Positions 1 to 7,119 are shown, counted from the first letter of the stretch. The stretch: DNA of 11,924 nucleotides from Planctomycetales bacterium (GCA_020054355.1 JAGVLI010000181.1:1-11924); one strand, 5' to 3'. Made by a program: numbers and translations. The notes: a model not told the origin generated them from the sequence alone.

Positions 1-149
1 GCAAGAGCGGCGGCCGGGTCCGTGTCATCCAGGAATGCGGAGCCTTCTGCATAGTGTACAAAGTTCCGAGTAATGGATAGGGCCGAGCCTGGGAACGAGA
101 TTCTGATTGTGTTGCCAGGCCCTGCCTGGAACCGAGGTAACTTTCCGCG
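1..149. other. Leader region upstream of rnr, no gene supported
   Basis: This stretch carries no coding region I can support. Short open frames enter from the left edge on both strands. One plus-strand frame closes with TAG at 78-80, and one minus-strand frame reads through the left edge, but both are too short to identify. The segment at 85-99 (GAGCCTGGGAACGAG) resembles a common intergenic palindrome half-site, and a degenerate second copy lies at 124-136. A small hairpin can form at 115-129 (CCAGGC, loop CCT, GCCTGG), just ahead of the GAGGT ribosome-binding site at 134-138 that serves rnr. Confidence 0.5.
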
Positions 150-2315
150 TTGAACATCATGTCCGACTTTCATCAGAAGATTCTGAATTTCATTTCCAAG
201 AAGACCTATCAGCCCATCAAGCCCAAGGCCTTGTCGCGAAGGCTCAACATCTCCGCCGACGACTATGGCGATTTCCGCCGGGCATTGCGCGATATGATTC
301 GCCAGGGCCAGGTCGAGATGGGCCGCAACCATTTGGTCAAGCCTGCACAGCCGCATGGCGCCGTCACGGGCGTCTTTCGCCGCGTCTCGGCGGGCTTTGG
401 CTTCGTGCGGCCCCAGGCGGCGGACGGCCATGTCGGCGCGGAGATCCTGATCCGCGAGAACCACACGGCCGACGCGGCGACCGGCGACGTGGTGCTGGTG
501 CGCATTCTGCGCAAGCCGAATCGCCCTGACATTGGGCCGGTGGGCGAGATCACCGAGGTGCTGGAACGTGCCACCCGGCAATTCGTCGGCACCTACTTCG
601 AGCGGGATGGCCAGGGGTTAGTGCGCGTCGATGGCGACGTGTTTCGGCACAGCATTTATGTCGGCGATCCCGGAGCGAAAGGCGCGAAGCCCGACGACAA
701 GGTCGTCTTCGAGATGCTGCGGTTTCCCACGACGGAAGACCGCGGCGAGGGCGTCATCTCGGAAATCCTCGGGCAGCGCGGCAAGCCGGGAGTCGATACG
801 CTGTCCACGATCCGCGCTTACAACCTGCCTGACGTGTTTCCCGAGGACGTGCTGGAAGAGGCCCGGCAAGCGGCGGCGGCCTTCCACGAAGGCGATCTCG
901 AAGGTCGCGACGATTTCACCCAGGCCGTCATCATCACCATCGATCCCGCTGACGCCCACGATTTCGACGATGCGATCTCGCTGACCATCGATCCGAAAAG
1001 CAAGCACTGGCAACTCGGAGTACATATTGCCGACGTCGGCCACTTCGCGCCGCCGGGCGGGGCGCTGGATCGGGAAGCCCGGAAGCGGGCCACCAGCGTC
1101 TACCTGCCGCAGCGCGTGATCCCGATGTTTCCGGAGCTGATCTCCAACGGCCTGGCGAGCCTGCAACAGGGCAAAGTGCGTTTCACCAAGAGCGCGCTGA
1201 TGGACTTCACGCCGCAGGGCCAGCGCGCGGGCGTCCGTTTTGCCAACGGGGCCATCAAGGTCAAGAAACGCTTCAGCTACGAGCAGGTGTCGGAGATTCT
1301 CGCGCTGGAAACTCCGCCGGAAGACCTGGACGAAGACGTCTACCAATTGTTGCTCCGGATGCGCGACCTGGCGATGATCTTGCGGAAGCGACGATTCAAG
1401 CATGGTTCGCTCGAACTCATCATGCCGGAAACCGAGCTGGAGTACGATGAGGCGGGCAAGGTGAGCGGCGCCCACTTCCGCAAGCACGACGTCAGCCACG
1501 AAATGATCGAGGAGTTCATGCTGGCGGCGAACGAAGCCGTGGCCGAGCAACTCGACAACCTGCGCGTGCCATTCCTGCGGCGGGTCCATCCAGCGCCGGA
1601 ACCGACCAAGCTGGATGCGTTTGCTACCTTCGCGCGCAGTTTGGGCTACAAGATCGACCAGCCGCAGGATCGCTTCTCACTCCAGCGAGTCTTGCACCAG
1701 TCGGCGGGCAAGCCGGACGTTTACGCTGTGCATTACGCCCTGCTGCGCAGCTTGAAGAAAGCCACATACTCGCCGGCGGACGAAGAACACTACGCCCTGG
1801 CCAGCGAGAACTATTGCCATTTCACCTCGCCGATTCGCCGCTATCCCGACCTGACCATCCATCGGCAATTGGGGCAATGGCTGCGCACGGGCCGGGCAGG
1901 CGGCAATGAGGAAGAACTGTTTGCGCTAGGGGACCATTGCAGCCGGATGGAACGCCGGGCGGAGTCGGCCGAGCGGGAACTGATCAAGGTGCGGCTGCTG
2001 GATTACCTCAGCCATCGGATCGGGCTGGCGCTGGAGGTCATCATCACAGGCGTGGCGGACTATGGCTTTTTCGGCCAGGCCGAGCAGTTCCCCGTGGAAG
2101 GGCTGGTCCACATCAGCACGCTGACCGACGACTACTACTATTACGAGGAAACCACCCACAGCCTGACCGGGCAGCGGACCAAGCGGCGCTATCGGCTGGG
2201 CGACAAAGTGACGGTTGAAGTAGTCCGGGTCGATTTGCAGCGCCGGCAGCTCGATTTTCGGGTGAAACCGGAACCGCTGGCGCCGGAGCCGAAGATGCGG
2301 AAGAAAAAGCGCTGA
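150..2315 (+). CDS. rnr: Ribonuclease R (RNB-family 3'-5' exoribonuclease)
   Basis: This is a processive, hydrolytic 3'-5' exoribonuclease that degrades structured RNA in the cytoplasm. The 721 residues show the full RNase R order: an N-terminal winged-helix-like segment (about 8-62), a cold-shock/OB region (about 70-130, with GFGFVRP), the RNB catalytic domain (about 255-600), an S1 domain (about 628-706) and a short basic tail ending KMRKKKR. The catalytic signature IDPADAHDFDDAIS lies at 264-277. Asp265, Asp271, Asp273 and Asp274 match the spacing of the four metal-binding aspartates of E. coli RNase R. The start is uncertain. The TTG at 150 sits 12 bases after GAGG (134-137), while the ATG at 159 has a better codon but no site at normal distance; only three residues differ. 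The gene is monocistronic and converges on the next gene across a palindromic repeat cluster. Confidence 0.96.
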   Translation: MNIMSDFHQKILNFISKKTYQPIKPKALSRRLNISADDYGDFRRALRDMIRQGQVEMGRNHLVKPAQPHGAVTGVFRRVSAGFGFVRPQAADGHVGAEILIRENHTADAATGDVVLVRILRKPNRPDIGPVGEITEVLERATRQFVGTYFERDGQGLVRVDGDVFRHSIYVGDPGAKGAKPDDKVVFEMLRFPTTEDRGEGVISEILGQRGKPGVDTLSTIRAYNLPDVFPEDVLEEARQAAAAFHEGDLEGRDDFTQAVIITIDPADAHDFDDAISLTIDPKSKHWQLGVHIADVGHFAPPGGALDREARKRATSVYLPQRVIPMFPELISNGLASLQQGKVRFTKSALMDFTPQGQRAGVRFANGAIKVKKRFSYEQVSEILALETPPEDLDEDVYQLLLRMRDLAMILRKRRFKHGSLELIMPETELEYDEAGKVSGAHFRKHDVSHEMIEEFMLAANEAVAEQLDNLRVPFLRRVHPAPEPTKLDAFATFARSLGYKIDQPQDRFSLQRVLHQSAGKPDVYAVHYALLRSLKKATYSPADEEHYALASENYCHFTSPIRRYPDLTIHRQLGQWLRTGRAGGNEEELFALGDHCSRMERRAESAERELIKVRLLDYLSHRIGLALEVIITGVADYGFFGQAEQFPVEGLVHISTLTDDYYYYEETTHSLTGQRTKRRYRLGDKVTVEVVRVDLQRRQLDFRVKPEPLAPEPKMRKKKR

Positions 2316-2326
2316 TTCGCGTGCGC

Positions 2327-2442
2327 GTAGGGTCCGCTGTGCGGACCACAGAGCAACTCGAATTGCAGTGGTCGATGGTCCGCACAGCCGATCTCGAGTA
2401 GCCGGATTTGTGATGGTCAATGGTCCGCACAGCGGACCCTAC
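2327..2442. repeat. Three-copy palindromic repeat cluster between convergent genes
   Basis: The outer copies (2327-2348 and 2421-2442) are exact 22-base inverted repeats of each other. Each also contains its own hairpin, GGTCCGC-TGT-GCGGACC at 2331-2347 and GGTCCGC-ACA-GCGGACC at 2422-2438. A third, partial copy lies between them: 2369-2388 matches 2414-2433 at 19 of 20 bases in direct orientation. The cluster fills the gap between rnr (+) and the minus-strand gene ending at 2454. It could therefore act as a bidirectional terminator or RNA 3'-end stabiliser, although no run of T follows the stems. It resembles a REP/BIME-type element in layout; this family name is an analogy. Confidence 0.85.
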
Positions 2443-2453
2443 AAGAAACCGGG

Positions 2454-2906
2454 TTAGTTCCCGCCCACGCCGTTCTCGCCCCAGATGCGCAGGCTGAAGC
2501 CGTGCAGATCGATGTCCTCACCCTTCTCCGGCTCACCGAGGCTGCCGCGCTCGATGCTGATGCGCAGGAAAGCCCACAGGGTAAACGGCTCGCCGGTGTG
2601 GTCGTAGCCATCCGCGTTGGTGTCGCCTTCGAGCAGCCACCACCACGAACGTTTCTCGCGGCCTGAGTCGCCTTCCTCTTGCCAGCCCTTCAGCACCCGT
2701 ACCGCCGCCTGCACCGCCGCGCGAAAGGTCTTCGGATCGGAGAGATGCACCAGCAATTCGTCTTCACCTTGCTCGAACTGGGTGCGCGGCAGCGCGCGGA
2801 CGGCGTCGAACATGCGATGCTCCAGAGCCGTCGCCCGCCACGGAGAACCGAGATGCACCGACACGCGCGGCGTCTCGAAGGCCAGACCGAAGAAATCGAT
2901 GCGCAT
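2454..2906 (-). CDS. Conserved-looking protein of unknown function, 150 residues
   Basis: I do not recognise a named family. The protein is acidic and soluble, with no signal peptide or membrane segment. It starts MRIDFFGLAFETPRVSVHLG and is rich in tryptophan: there is a WWW run near residue 97 within KRSWWWLLEGD, followed by GYDHTGEP and WAFLRIS. These look like conserved structural motifs rather than random translation. The start at 2906 is well supported, because on the minus strand GGAG lies seven bases ahead of the ATG. A longer reading of the same frame to 3152 adds a segment with no protein-like character and was discarded. The gene is monocistronic, converges on rnr and is divergent from the permease gene. 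Codon use looks like that of its neighbours. The function is unknown. Confidence 0.75.
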   Translation of the reverse strand: MRIDFFGLAFETPRVSVHLGSPWRATALEHRMFDAVRALPRTQFEQGEDELLVHLSDPKTFRAAVQAAVRVLKGWQEEGDSGREKRSWWWLLEGDTNADGYDHTGEPFTLWAFLRISIERGSLGEPEKGEDIDLHGFSLRIWGENGVGGN

Positions 2907-3030
2907 GAATGTCTCCGCCCAAGGTCGGGAGGGTGGTCCGTGCGCTTCATGGTAGCGGGCGGGGGCCGGCGGTAAAAGGGCAGCGCGCCGCCCACAACCT
3001 GCTCGGTCCGCGTAATTTCCGTGTTTTTCG

Positions 3031-3059
3031 TTGCAGACGGCGGCGGACGCTCTTAAAGT
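3031..3059 (+). promoter_or_regulatory. Possible sigma70-type promoter for the MFS permease
   Basis: TTGCAG (3031-3036) and TAAAGT (3054-3059) are separated by 17 bases and lie about 40 bases upstream of the permease start. Both boxes are partial matches to TTGACA and TATAAT (three and four of six), so this is a candidate by position and spacing only. Confidence 0.35.
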
Positions 3060-3099
3060 CCTGAACGAACCACGAAAGTGAAGTGTACCCGGAGGCGGC

Positions 3100-4401
3100 A
3101 TGTCCTCGATACGATTCAAGCTGTCGGTGATGATGTTCCTGGAGTTCTTCATCTGGGGCGCGTGGCTGCCGAAGATCTTTGGCTATCTCGGCACATTGCA
3201 CTTCGATACGATGGAGAAGGCGCTCGTCATGAATGCCTTCGCCATTGCCTCGATTCTGGCCATGTTCTTCAGCAATCAGTTTGCCGATCGCTACTTCGCG
3301 GCCGAGAAATTCCTGGCGTTCAGTCAGCTGGTTGGCGGCCTTGCGATCATCGCTCTGACCTGGGTCACCGACTTTTGGCCGTTCTTCTGGCTCATGCTGG
3401 TGCATTCGGTTTTTTATGTGCCCACCATTTCGATCACCAACTCGATCGCTTTCGCCAACTTGCGGGAGCCACAGAAGGAATTCGGCCCGGTGCGGCTCTG
3501 GGGAACGATCGGCTGGATTGCCGCCAGTTGGCCGTTCGTCTTTATTCTCAGCGGCGAGGACTCCGCGCAGGCGGTGCGCTACACGTACCTGGTGGCCGGA
3601 ATCGCTTCGCTGCTTCTGGCCGGTTTCAGTTTCGCGTTGCCGCACACCCCGCCGCGGCCAGTCGTTGCCGGGGAGGCGAAGTTCGCCTGGCTGGAGGCAG
3701 GGCGCTTGCTGCGAATTTCCTTCGTGGCCGTATTGTTCCTCGTCACCTTCGTGGATTCGGTAGTCCACACCTGTTACTTCATCTTCACGGATACCTACCT
3801 GAAGAGCATCGGCTTCGCGGAAAACTGGGTAATGCCGGTCATGAGCGTTGGCCAAATAGCGGAAATCGGCACGATGGCGATACTTGGCTATTGCCTGAAG
3901 GCACTGGGCTGGCGGTACACGATGGTACTCGGCATTCTGGGACATGCGGTGCGCTTCGCGCTGTTCGCATTTGTACCGATTCCAGCCGTGGCCGTGGCCG
4001 TGAACTTGCTGCACGGCATTTGTTATGCCTTCTTCTTTGCCACGGTCTACATCTTCGTGGATGAGTTCTTTCCCAAAGACGCCCGTTCCAGTGCCCAAGG
4101 GCTATTTAACTTTCAGATTCTCGGACTAGGTCCGCTCGCCGCGTATTTCCTTTGGCCCTACCTCGGCGGCATCTACACGGACGCCAACGGCAACGTCGAT
4201 TTCCATCAGCTCTTCCTGATTCCTGCCGGCGTGGCCTTTTTCGCCGCCGCAGCGCTGTTCCTGCTGTTCCATCCGCCGGACAAGTCGCCGGCTGGACTGG
4301 CCGATGCGTTTCGCCAGGACGAACCGGGAGTGGGACCGGCAGTGGCGCCCATCGGCTCCGAAGCGATTCGCGCTGCCGAGCAAGGAATTCAGAAGAGCTA
4401 G
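3100..4401 (+). CDS. MFS nucleoside:H+ symporter-type permease (NupG/XapB-like)
   Basis: This is an inner-membrane secondary transporter of the major facilitator superfamily, most like the nucleoside/proton symporter branch (PF03825). The 433 residues are strongly hydrophobic with about twelve membrane segments, the usual length for the family. Supporting signatures are the N-terminal LEFFIWGAWLPK (14-25), the FADRYF loop (61-66) between early helices, FGPVRLWGTIGWI (128-140) and the late-helix segment HGICYAFFFATVYIFVDEFF (305-324) followed by RSSAQGLFN. The last two align in pattern with NupG. The start is set by GGAGG at 3091-3095, four bases before the ATG. The substrate cannot be fixed from sequence; nucleosides are the family expectation, but planctomycete members may carry other solutes. 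A stem-loop repeat follows the stop codon, before the kinase gene on the same strand. Confidence 0.85.
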   Translation: MSSIRFKLSVMMFLEFFIWGAWLPKIFGYLGTLHFDTMEKALVMNAFAIASILAMFFSNQFADRYFAAEKFLAFSQLVGGLAIIALTWVTDFWPFFWLMLVHSVFYVPTISITNSIAFANLREPQKEFGPVRLWGTIGWIAASWPFVFILSGEDSAQAVRYTYLVAGIASLLLAGFSFALPHTPPRPVVAGEAKFAWLEAGRLLRISFVAVLFLVTFVDSVVHTCYFIFTDTYLKSIGFAENWVMPVMSVGQIAEIGTMAILGYCLKALGWRYTMVLGILGHAVRFALFAFVPIPAVAVAVNLLHGICYAFFFATVYIFVDEFFPKDARSSAQGLFNFQILGLGPLAAYFLWPYLGGIYTDANGNVDFHQLFLIPAGVAFFAAAALFLLFHPPDKSPAGLADAFRQDEPGVGPAVAPIGSEAIRAAEQGIQKS

Positions 4402-4424
4402 CGCCAAATCCAATGACCTCTGGA

Positions 4425-4490
4425 CCGTGGGTTACGATTCCAATCCTGACAAGCTTCACCGCCTGTCACGATTGGAATCGTGACCCACGG
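4425..4490. repeat. Long intergenic stem-loop repeat, copy 1
   Basis: Arms 4425-4445 and 4470-4490 are inverted repeats over 21 positions; the only imperfect pair is T4433 with G4482, a wobble in RNA. After one mismatch (4446/4469) pairing resumes at 4447-4451 with 4464-4468, leaving a 12-base loop. The left flank TCTGGACCGT (4419-4428) and the right end ACCCACGGGC recur at the second copy (8005-8066). The element lies 23 bases after the permease stop and may terminate its transcript or protect its 3' end. No T-run follows, so it is not a classical intrinsic terminator. Confidence 0.85.
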
Positions 4491-4504
4491 GCAAACCGTG
4501 GGTC
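4482..4504 (+). repeat. Competing hairpin formed by the right arm of stem-loop copy 1
   Basis: GACCCACGG (4482-4490) can pair perfectly over nine bases with CCGTGGGTC (4496-4504) across the loop GCAAA. The same nine bases are the outer part of the right arm of the larger stem-loop, so the two structures exclude each other. The CCGTGGG word occurs both at 4425-4431 and at 4496-4502. The hairpin lies about 100 bases before the kinase start. Any regulatory role is inference. Confidence 0.6.
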
Positions 4505-4603
4505 TGCTTTCCCTGCACTTCAAGGTCAGTTCAGACCGATAATAGCAGCACGTCACGGCTTTCGGTCGTGCGCCATTCTCTGGTTTCCCATCCGGCTCAA
4601 TCC

Positions 4604-5449
4604 ATGCAGTCATTGCCAGCTATTCCCGGCTACGAGCTGTTCCGTTGCCTCGGCGGCGGGCCGCTGACCTGCGTCTTCCAGGCCCGGGAATGCGAAACGG
4701 ACACGGCCTGCGCGGTCAAGTTGCTGCGGCCGGAATGGGAAGACGACGCCACGGCGGTCAAGCTGTTGCAGCGCGAAGCTCGTGCCGGTCTGCGCGTGCA
4801 GCATCCGCACCTGGTCCGGTTTCGCGACGTGCATGTCACTCGACCGCCCTATTTCCTGGTCATGGATTTGCTGGGCGGGGAATCGCTGCGGAAGAAATTG
4901 CAGCGGGAATATCGGCTCAACCTGCCAACGGCGTTGTGGATCGCCCGGCATGCGGCGGAAGCCCTCGCCGCGCTGCATCAAGCCGGCTTCATCCACGGCG
5001 ACGTGAAACCCGACAATATCCGGCTGGTCGATGCGGGCAGTGCGATGCTCATCGACCTCGGCTTTGCCCATCGGCCCGGCGAGAATGCCAGCCTGTTCGA
5101 GCAAGGCTACGTACTGGGCACCGTCGACTACCTGGCGCCGGAATTGTGCGGCACGGAACCGGCCACGGATGCCAGTAGCGACCTGTTCAGCCTGGGAGCT
5201 TGCTTGTTCGAAATGCTGACCGGGCGCTTGCCCTATCCGCCGGGTTCCCTCGAACAGACCTTGCGCCGGCACCGTTGCGACCCGCCTGCCGATATTCGCC
5301 AGATTGCCGGGCCGCTGCCCATGGGACTAGTCAACCTGGTCGAACGCCTGCTGTCGAGAAAGCCGACCGAGCGGCCGCGGGCGGCGGCCATCGTGCCGCA
5401 ACTCATCAAGCTCGAAATCGCCGCGTTCAGCCATCGGCTGTCGGCCTAG
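4604..5449 (+). CDS. Small soluble Ser/Thr protein kinase (Hanks type)
   Basis: The protein phosphorylates Ser/Thr (inferred from fold), probably in the cytoplasm. The 281 residues are almost only a kinase domain, without the membrane segment or sensor region usual in bacterial receptor kinases. Visible motifs are the glycine loop LGGGPLTCVF (16-25), AVK with Lys39, the alpha-C Glu58, the catalytic loop HGDVKPDN (131-138; Asp133, Lys135, Asn138), DLG (151-153), APE (178-180) and DLFSLG (193-198). The third loop glycine is Thr22, HRD is HGD and DFG is DLG. All phosphotransfer residues remain, so activity is plausible. ATG 4604 was chosen because the domain starts soon after it (IPGYELFRCLG); the GTG at 4568 adds twelve residues of no evident value. 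Neither start has a good ribosome-binding site. The gene follows the permease by 202 bases and converges with the ACT gene 29 bases downstream. Confidence 0.88.
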   Translation: MQSLPAIPGYELFRCLGGGPLTCVFQARECETDTACAVKLLRPEWEDDATAVKLLQREARAGLRVQHPHLVRFRDVHVTRPPYFLVMDLLGGESLRKKLQREYRLNLPTALWIARHAAEALAALHQAGFIHGDVKPDNIRLVDAGSAMLIDLGFAHRPGENASLFEQGYVLGTVDYLAPELCGTEPATDASSDLFSLGACLFEMLTGRLPYPPGSLEQTLRRHRCDPPADIRQIAGPLPMGLVNLVERLLSRKPTERPRAAAIVPQLIKLEIAAFSHRLSA

Positions 5450-5461
5450 GAAAACTGCAAA

Positions 5462-5473
5462 GCCGCGAGCGGC
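5462..5473 (-). terminator. Weak terminator-like hairpin between convergent kinase and ACT genes
   Basis: GCCG-CGAG-CGGC forms a four-pair stem. Read on the minus strand it lies just after the ACT stop codon and is followed by TTTGCAGTTTT. The stem is short, so this is only a possibility. Confidence 0.3.
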
Positions 5474-5478
5474 CACTC

Positions 5479-5964
5479 TTAGAAACTCAAATCCGTTTCC
5501 GTGATCAGCGTGAAGCCCAGGCCGGTCAGAGTGCGCGAGGCCGTCTCGTGGTCGTCCACCTGCAAGGCGATGGCGTTGCGCCCTTGCGGTCCCGTCAGCA
5601 GCGGATAGGCGTAGTTGATGTTGATCTCGGCGGTCAGCAGCGCTTTGCAGATTTGCAGCAGCGGCTGATTGCCTTCGGGCAACTCGACCACCAGCAAGTC
5701 GCTTTCCGCGACGTTCATTTCCGCCTGCTTGAGGATTTCCAGCCCGCGCTCCGGATCGCTCAGCACCAGGCGGATCACGGCGCAGTCGCCGAGGTCCACG
5801 GCATTCAGCGAGACGATGCGGATATCGCTGCTCTCGAAGCGGCGCACCACGTCGAGCAGCACGCCGACCCGATTCTCCAGGAAGACGTTGAATTGCCGGA
5901 CGCTGGGCCAATCGCGGCCGCGCGCCGTGTCGTAATCGACTCCGGATTCTCCTCCATAACTCAT
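5479..5964 (-). CDS. Stand-alone tandem ACT-domain protein
   Basis: ACT domains are small ligand-binding modules that usually sense amino acids. This 161-residue protein has two and no attached enzyme: the first at about 22-88 (FNVFLENRVGVLLDVVRRF then IRIVSLNAVDLGD) and the second at about 90-157 (LLVVELPEGNQPLLQICKAL, then AIALQVDDHETA). The ligand-loop pattern of family members, E-N-x-P-G, reads ENRVG here, with Val for the usual Pro. There is no signal peptide or membrane segment, so it is cytoplasmic. Such proteins are often labelled acetolactate-synthase-like, but no ilvB or ilvC lies nearby, so that label is not justified here. AGGAG lies five bases before the ATG. A good promoter candidate is at 5993-6022. 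It is divergent from gmd. The ligand and partner are unknown. Confidence 0.85.
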   Translation of the reverse strand: MSYGGESGVDYDTARGRDWPSVRQFNVFLENRVGVLLDVVRRFESSDIRIVSLNAVDLGDCAVIRLVLSDPERGLEILKQAEMNVAESDLLVVELPEGNQPLLQICKALLTAEININYAYPLLTGPQGRNAIALQVDDHETASRTLTGLGFTLITETDLSF

Positions 5965-5992
5965 GGCTGCTCCTGTGAAAGAGTGGAAGTGT

Positions 5993-6022
5993 AGTATACG
6001 GCAATGGTTTCGACGCGGTCAA
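5993..6022 (-). promoter_or_regulatory. Sigma70-type promoter candidate for the ACT gene
   Basis: Read on the minus strand, TTGACC (6017-6022) and TATACT (5993-5998) are separated by 18 bases. Each box matches five of six consensus positions. The -10 box lies about 28 bases before the start codon, giving a short leader containing the AGGAG site. Confidence 0.65.
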
Positions 6023-6060
6023 TTGCAGGCGAGACCGCCCGCGGCGCGGATGTGCTTGCC

Positions 6061-6089
6061 TTGACCCGGTCTAGGGCGGTTGCTACAAC
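6061..6089 (+). promoter_or_regulatory. Sigma70-type promoter candidate for gmd
   Basis: TTGACC (6061-6066) and TACAAC (6084-6089) are separated by 17 bases and match five and four of six consensus positions. The -10 box ends 40 bases before the gmd start. It stands back to back with the ACT promoter, and the two TTGACC boxes are 38 bases apart. Confidence 0.55.
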
Positions 6090-6129
6090 TCCGCCGCGTG
6101 GGTCCGCCCCCAAGGACAGGGAGTAGCGC

Positions 6130-7119
6130 ATGGCAAGGAAGACCGCCTTTATCACCGGCATTACCGGCCAGGACGGCAGCTATCTCGCCGATTTCCTGCT
6201 CGACCAGGGCTATCGAGTTTGCGGCATGGTGCGCCGCTCGAGCACGGAAAACTTTCAGCGCATCGAGCACATTCGCTCCCGCATCGAGCTTTACCAGGCC
6301 GACCTGCTCGACCAGACTTCCCTGGCCCAGGTGCTTTCCCAGGTCCACCCCGACGAAGTCTACAACCTCGCCGCGATGTCCTTTGTGCCGACCAGCTGGC
6401 AGCAGCCGGTGCTGACGGCCGAGTACACGGCCTTGGGCGTCACCCGCTTGCTCGATGCGCTGCGCGCCGTCTGTCCGCACGCGCGTTTCTACCAGGCATC
6501 CTCCAGCGAGATGTTCGGCAAGGTCCAGCAGACGCCGCAGAGCGAAGACACGCCATTCTATCCGCGCAGTCCATACGGAGTCGCCAAGGTCTACGGCCAT
6601 TACATCACGGTCAACTATCGCGAAAGCTACGGACTGTTCGCTTGCTCGGGCGTGCTGTTCAATCACGAAAGCCCGCGGCGCGGCCTGGAGTTCGTCACGC
6701 GGAAGATCAGTCATGGCGTGGCGAAGATCAGGCTGGGACTGGCCCACGAACTGCGGCTGGGCAACCTGCAAGCCAAGCGCGACTGGGGCTTTGCGGGCGA
6801 CTACGTCCGCGCGATGTGGCTGATGCTCCAACAAGAGAAGCCTGACGACTACGTGATCGGCACGGGCGAGACGCACTCGGTCGAAGAGTACGTGCAACTC
6901 GCCTTCGACCATGTCGGCCTGGATTGGCGGAAGTACGTGGTGATCGATCCGCAGTTCTATCGGCCCGCCGAGGTCGATCTGCTGCTGGCGGACGCCGGCA
7001 AGGCAAAACGGCAGCTCGGCTGGCAGCCGAAGGTGAGCTTCCCCGATCTGACGGCCATGATGGTCGAGGCCGATCTGGCCGCACTCGGTGGACAGCGACT
7101 GGCTTCGCTGGCAGCTTGA
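6130..7119 (+). CDS. gmd: GDP-mannose 4,6-dehydratase
   Basis: The enzyme converts GDP-D-mannose to GDP-4-keto-6-deoxy-D-mannose, the precursor of GDP-fucose, GDP-rhamnose and related envelope sugars, in the cytoplasm. It is an extended short-chain dehydrogenase. The Rossmann motif GITGQDG spans 10-16, and the GMD hallmark VRRSST lies at 34-39. The active-site stretch ASSSEMFG (123-130) supplies Ser125 and Glu127 in place of the Thr/Glu pair of E. coli GMD. SPYGVAK (147-153) supplies Tyr149 and Lys153. FNHESPRRG then forms the substrate-binding region, and RDWGFAGDYV follows. At 329 residues it is slightly short for the family, but nothing essential is missing. An AGGGAG site lies about six bases before the ATG. 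No GMER/fucose synthase, reductase or glycosyltransferase is adjacent, so the end sugar cannot be told. A hairpin follows the stop. Confidence 0.95.
   Translation: MARKTAFITGITGQDGSYLADFLLDQGYRVCGMVRRSSTENFQRIEHIRSRIELYQADLLDQTSLAQVLSQVHPDEVYNLAAMSFVPTSWQQPVLTAEYTALGVTRLLDALRAVCPHARFYQASSSEMFGKVQQTPQSEDTPFYPRSPYGVAKVYGHYITVNYRESYGLFACSGVLFNHESPRRGLEFVTRKISHGVAKIRLGLAHELRLGNLQAKRDWGFAGDYVRAMWLMLQQEKPDDYVIGTGETHSVEEYVQLAFDHVGLDWRKYVVIDPQFYRPAEVDLLLADAGKAKRQLGWQPKVSFPDLTAMMVEADLAALGGQRLASLAA

Noticed and set aside
1..80. Possible 3' end of an upstream gene or start of a divergent gene
   Set aside because: Open frames exist on both strands, but fewer than 26 codons are visible and none carries a recognisable motif.
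618..1589. A 323-codon minus-strand frame opposite rnr
   Set aside because: It overlaps the RNase R catalytic domain entirely, and its product has no recognisable fold or start site.
2327..2442. Possible CRISPR array
   Set aside because: There are only three short copies, one in inverted orientation and one partial, with unequal spacing and no cas genes.
2907..3152. N-terminal extension of the unknown minus-strand gene to 3152
   Set aside because: The ATG at 2906 has a well-placed GGAG site. The extension is low in protein character and overlaps the permease start region.
2947..4098. A 383-codon minus-strand frame opposite the permease
   Set aside because: It is the shadow of the permease gene. 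The product is rich in His, Gln, Arg and Glu, as expected when a hydrophobic protein is read antisense.
4538..4543. GATAAT as a -10 box for the kinase gene
   Set aside because: No acceptable -35 box lies 16-18 bases upstream; TTCAAG is only 13 bases away.
4398..4613. Short frames across the permease-kinase gap encoding words such as VRIGIVTHGP
   Set aside because: These words come from translating the stem-loop repeat. Similar words appear at the second repeat copy, so they are repeat-derived and not genes.
5200..5994. A 264-codon plus-strand frame from inside the kinase gene through the ACT gene
   Set aside because: It begins out of frame in the kinase and continues antisense to the ACT gene, so it fuses two shadows.
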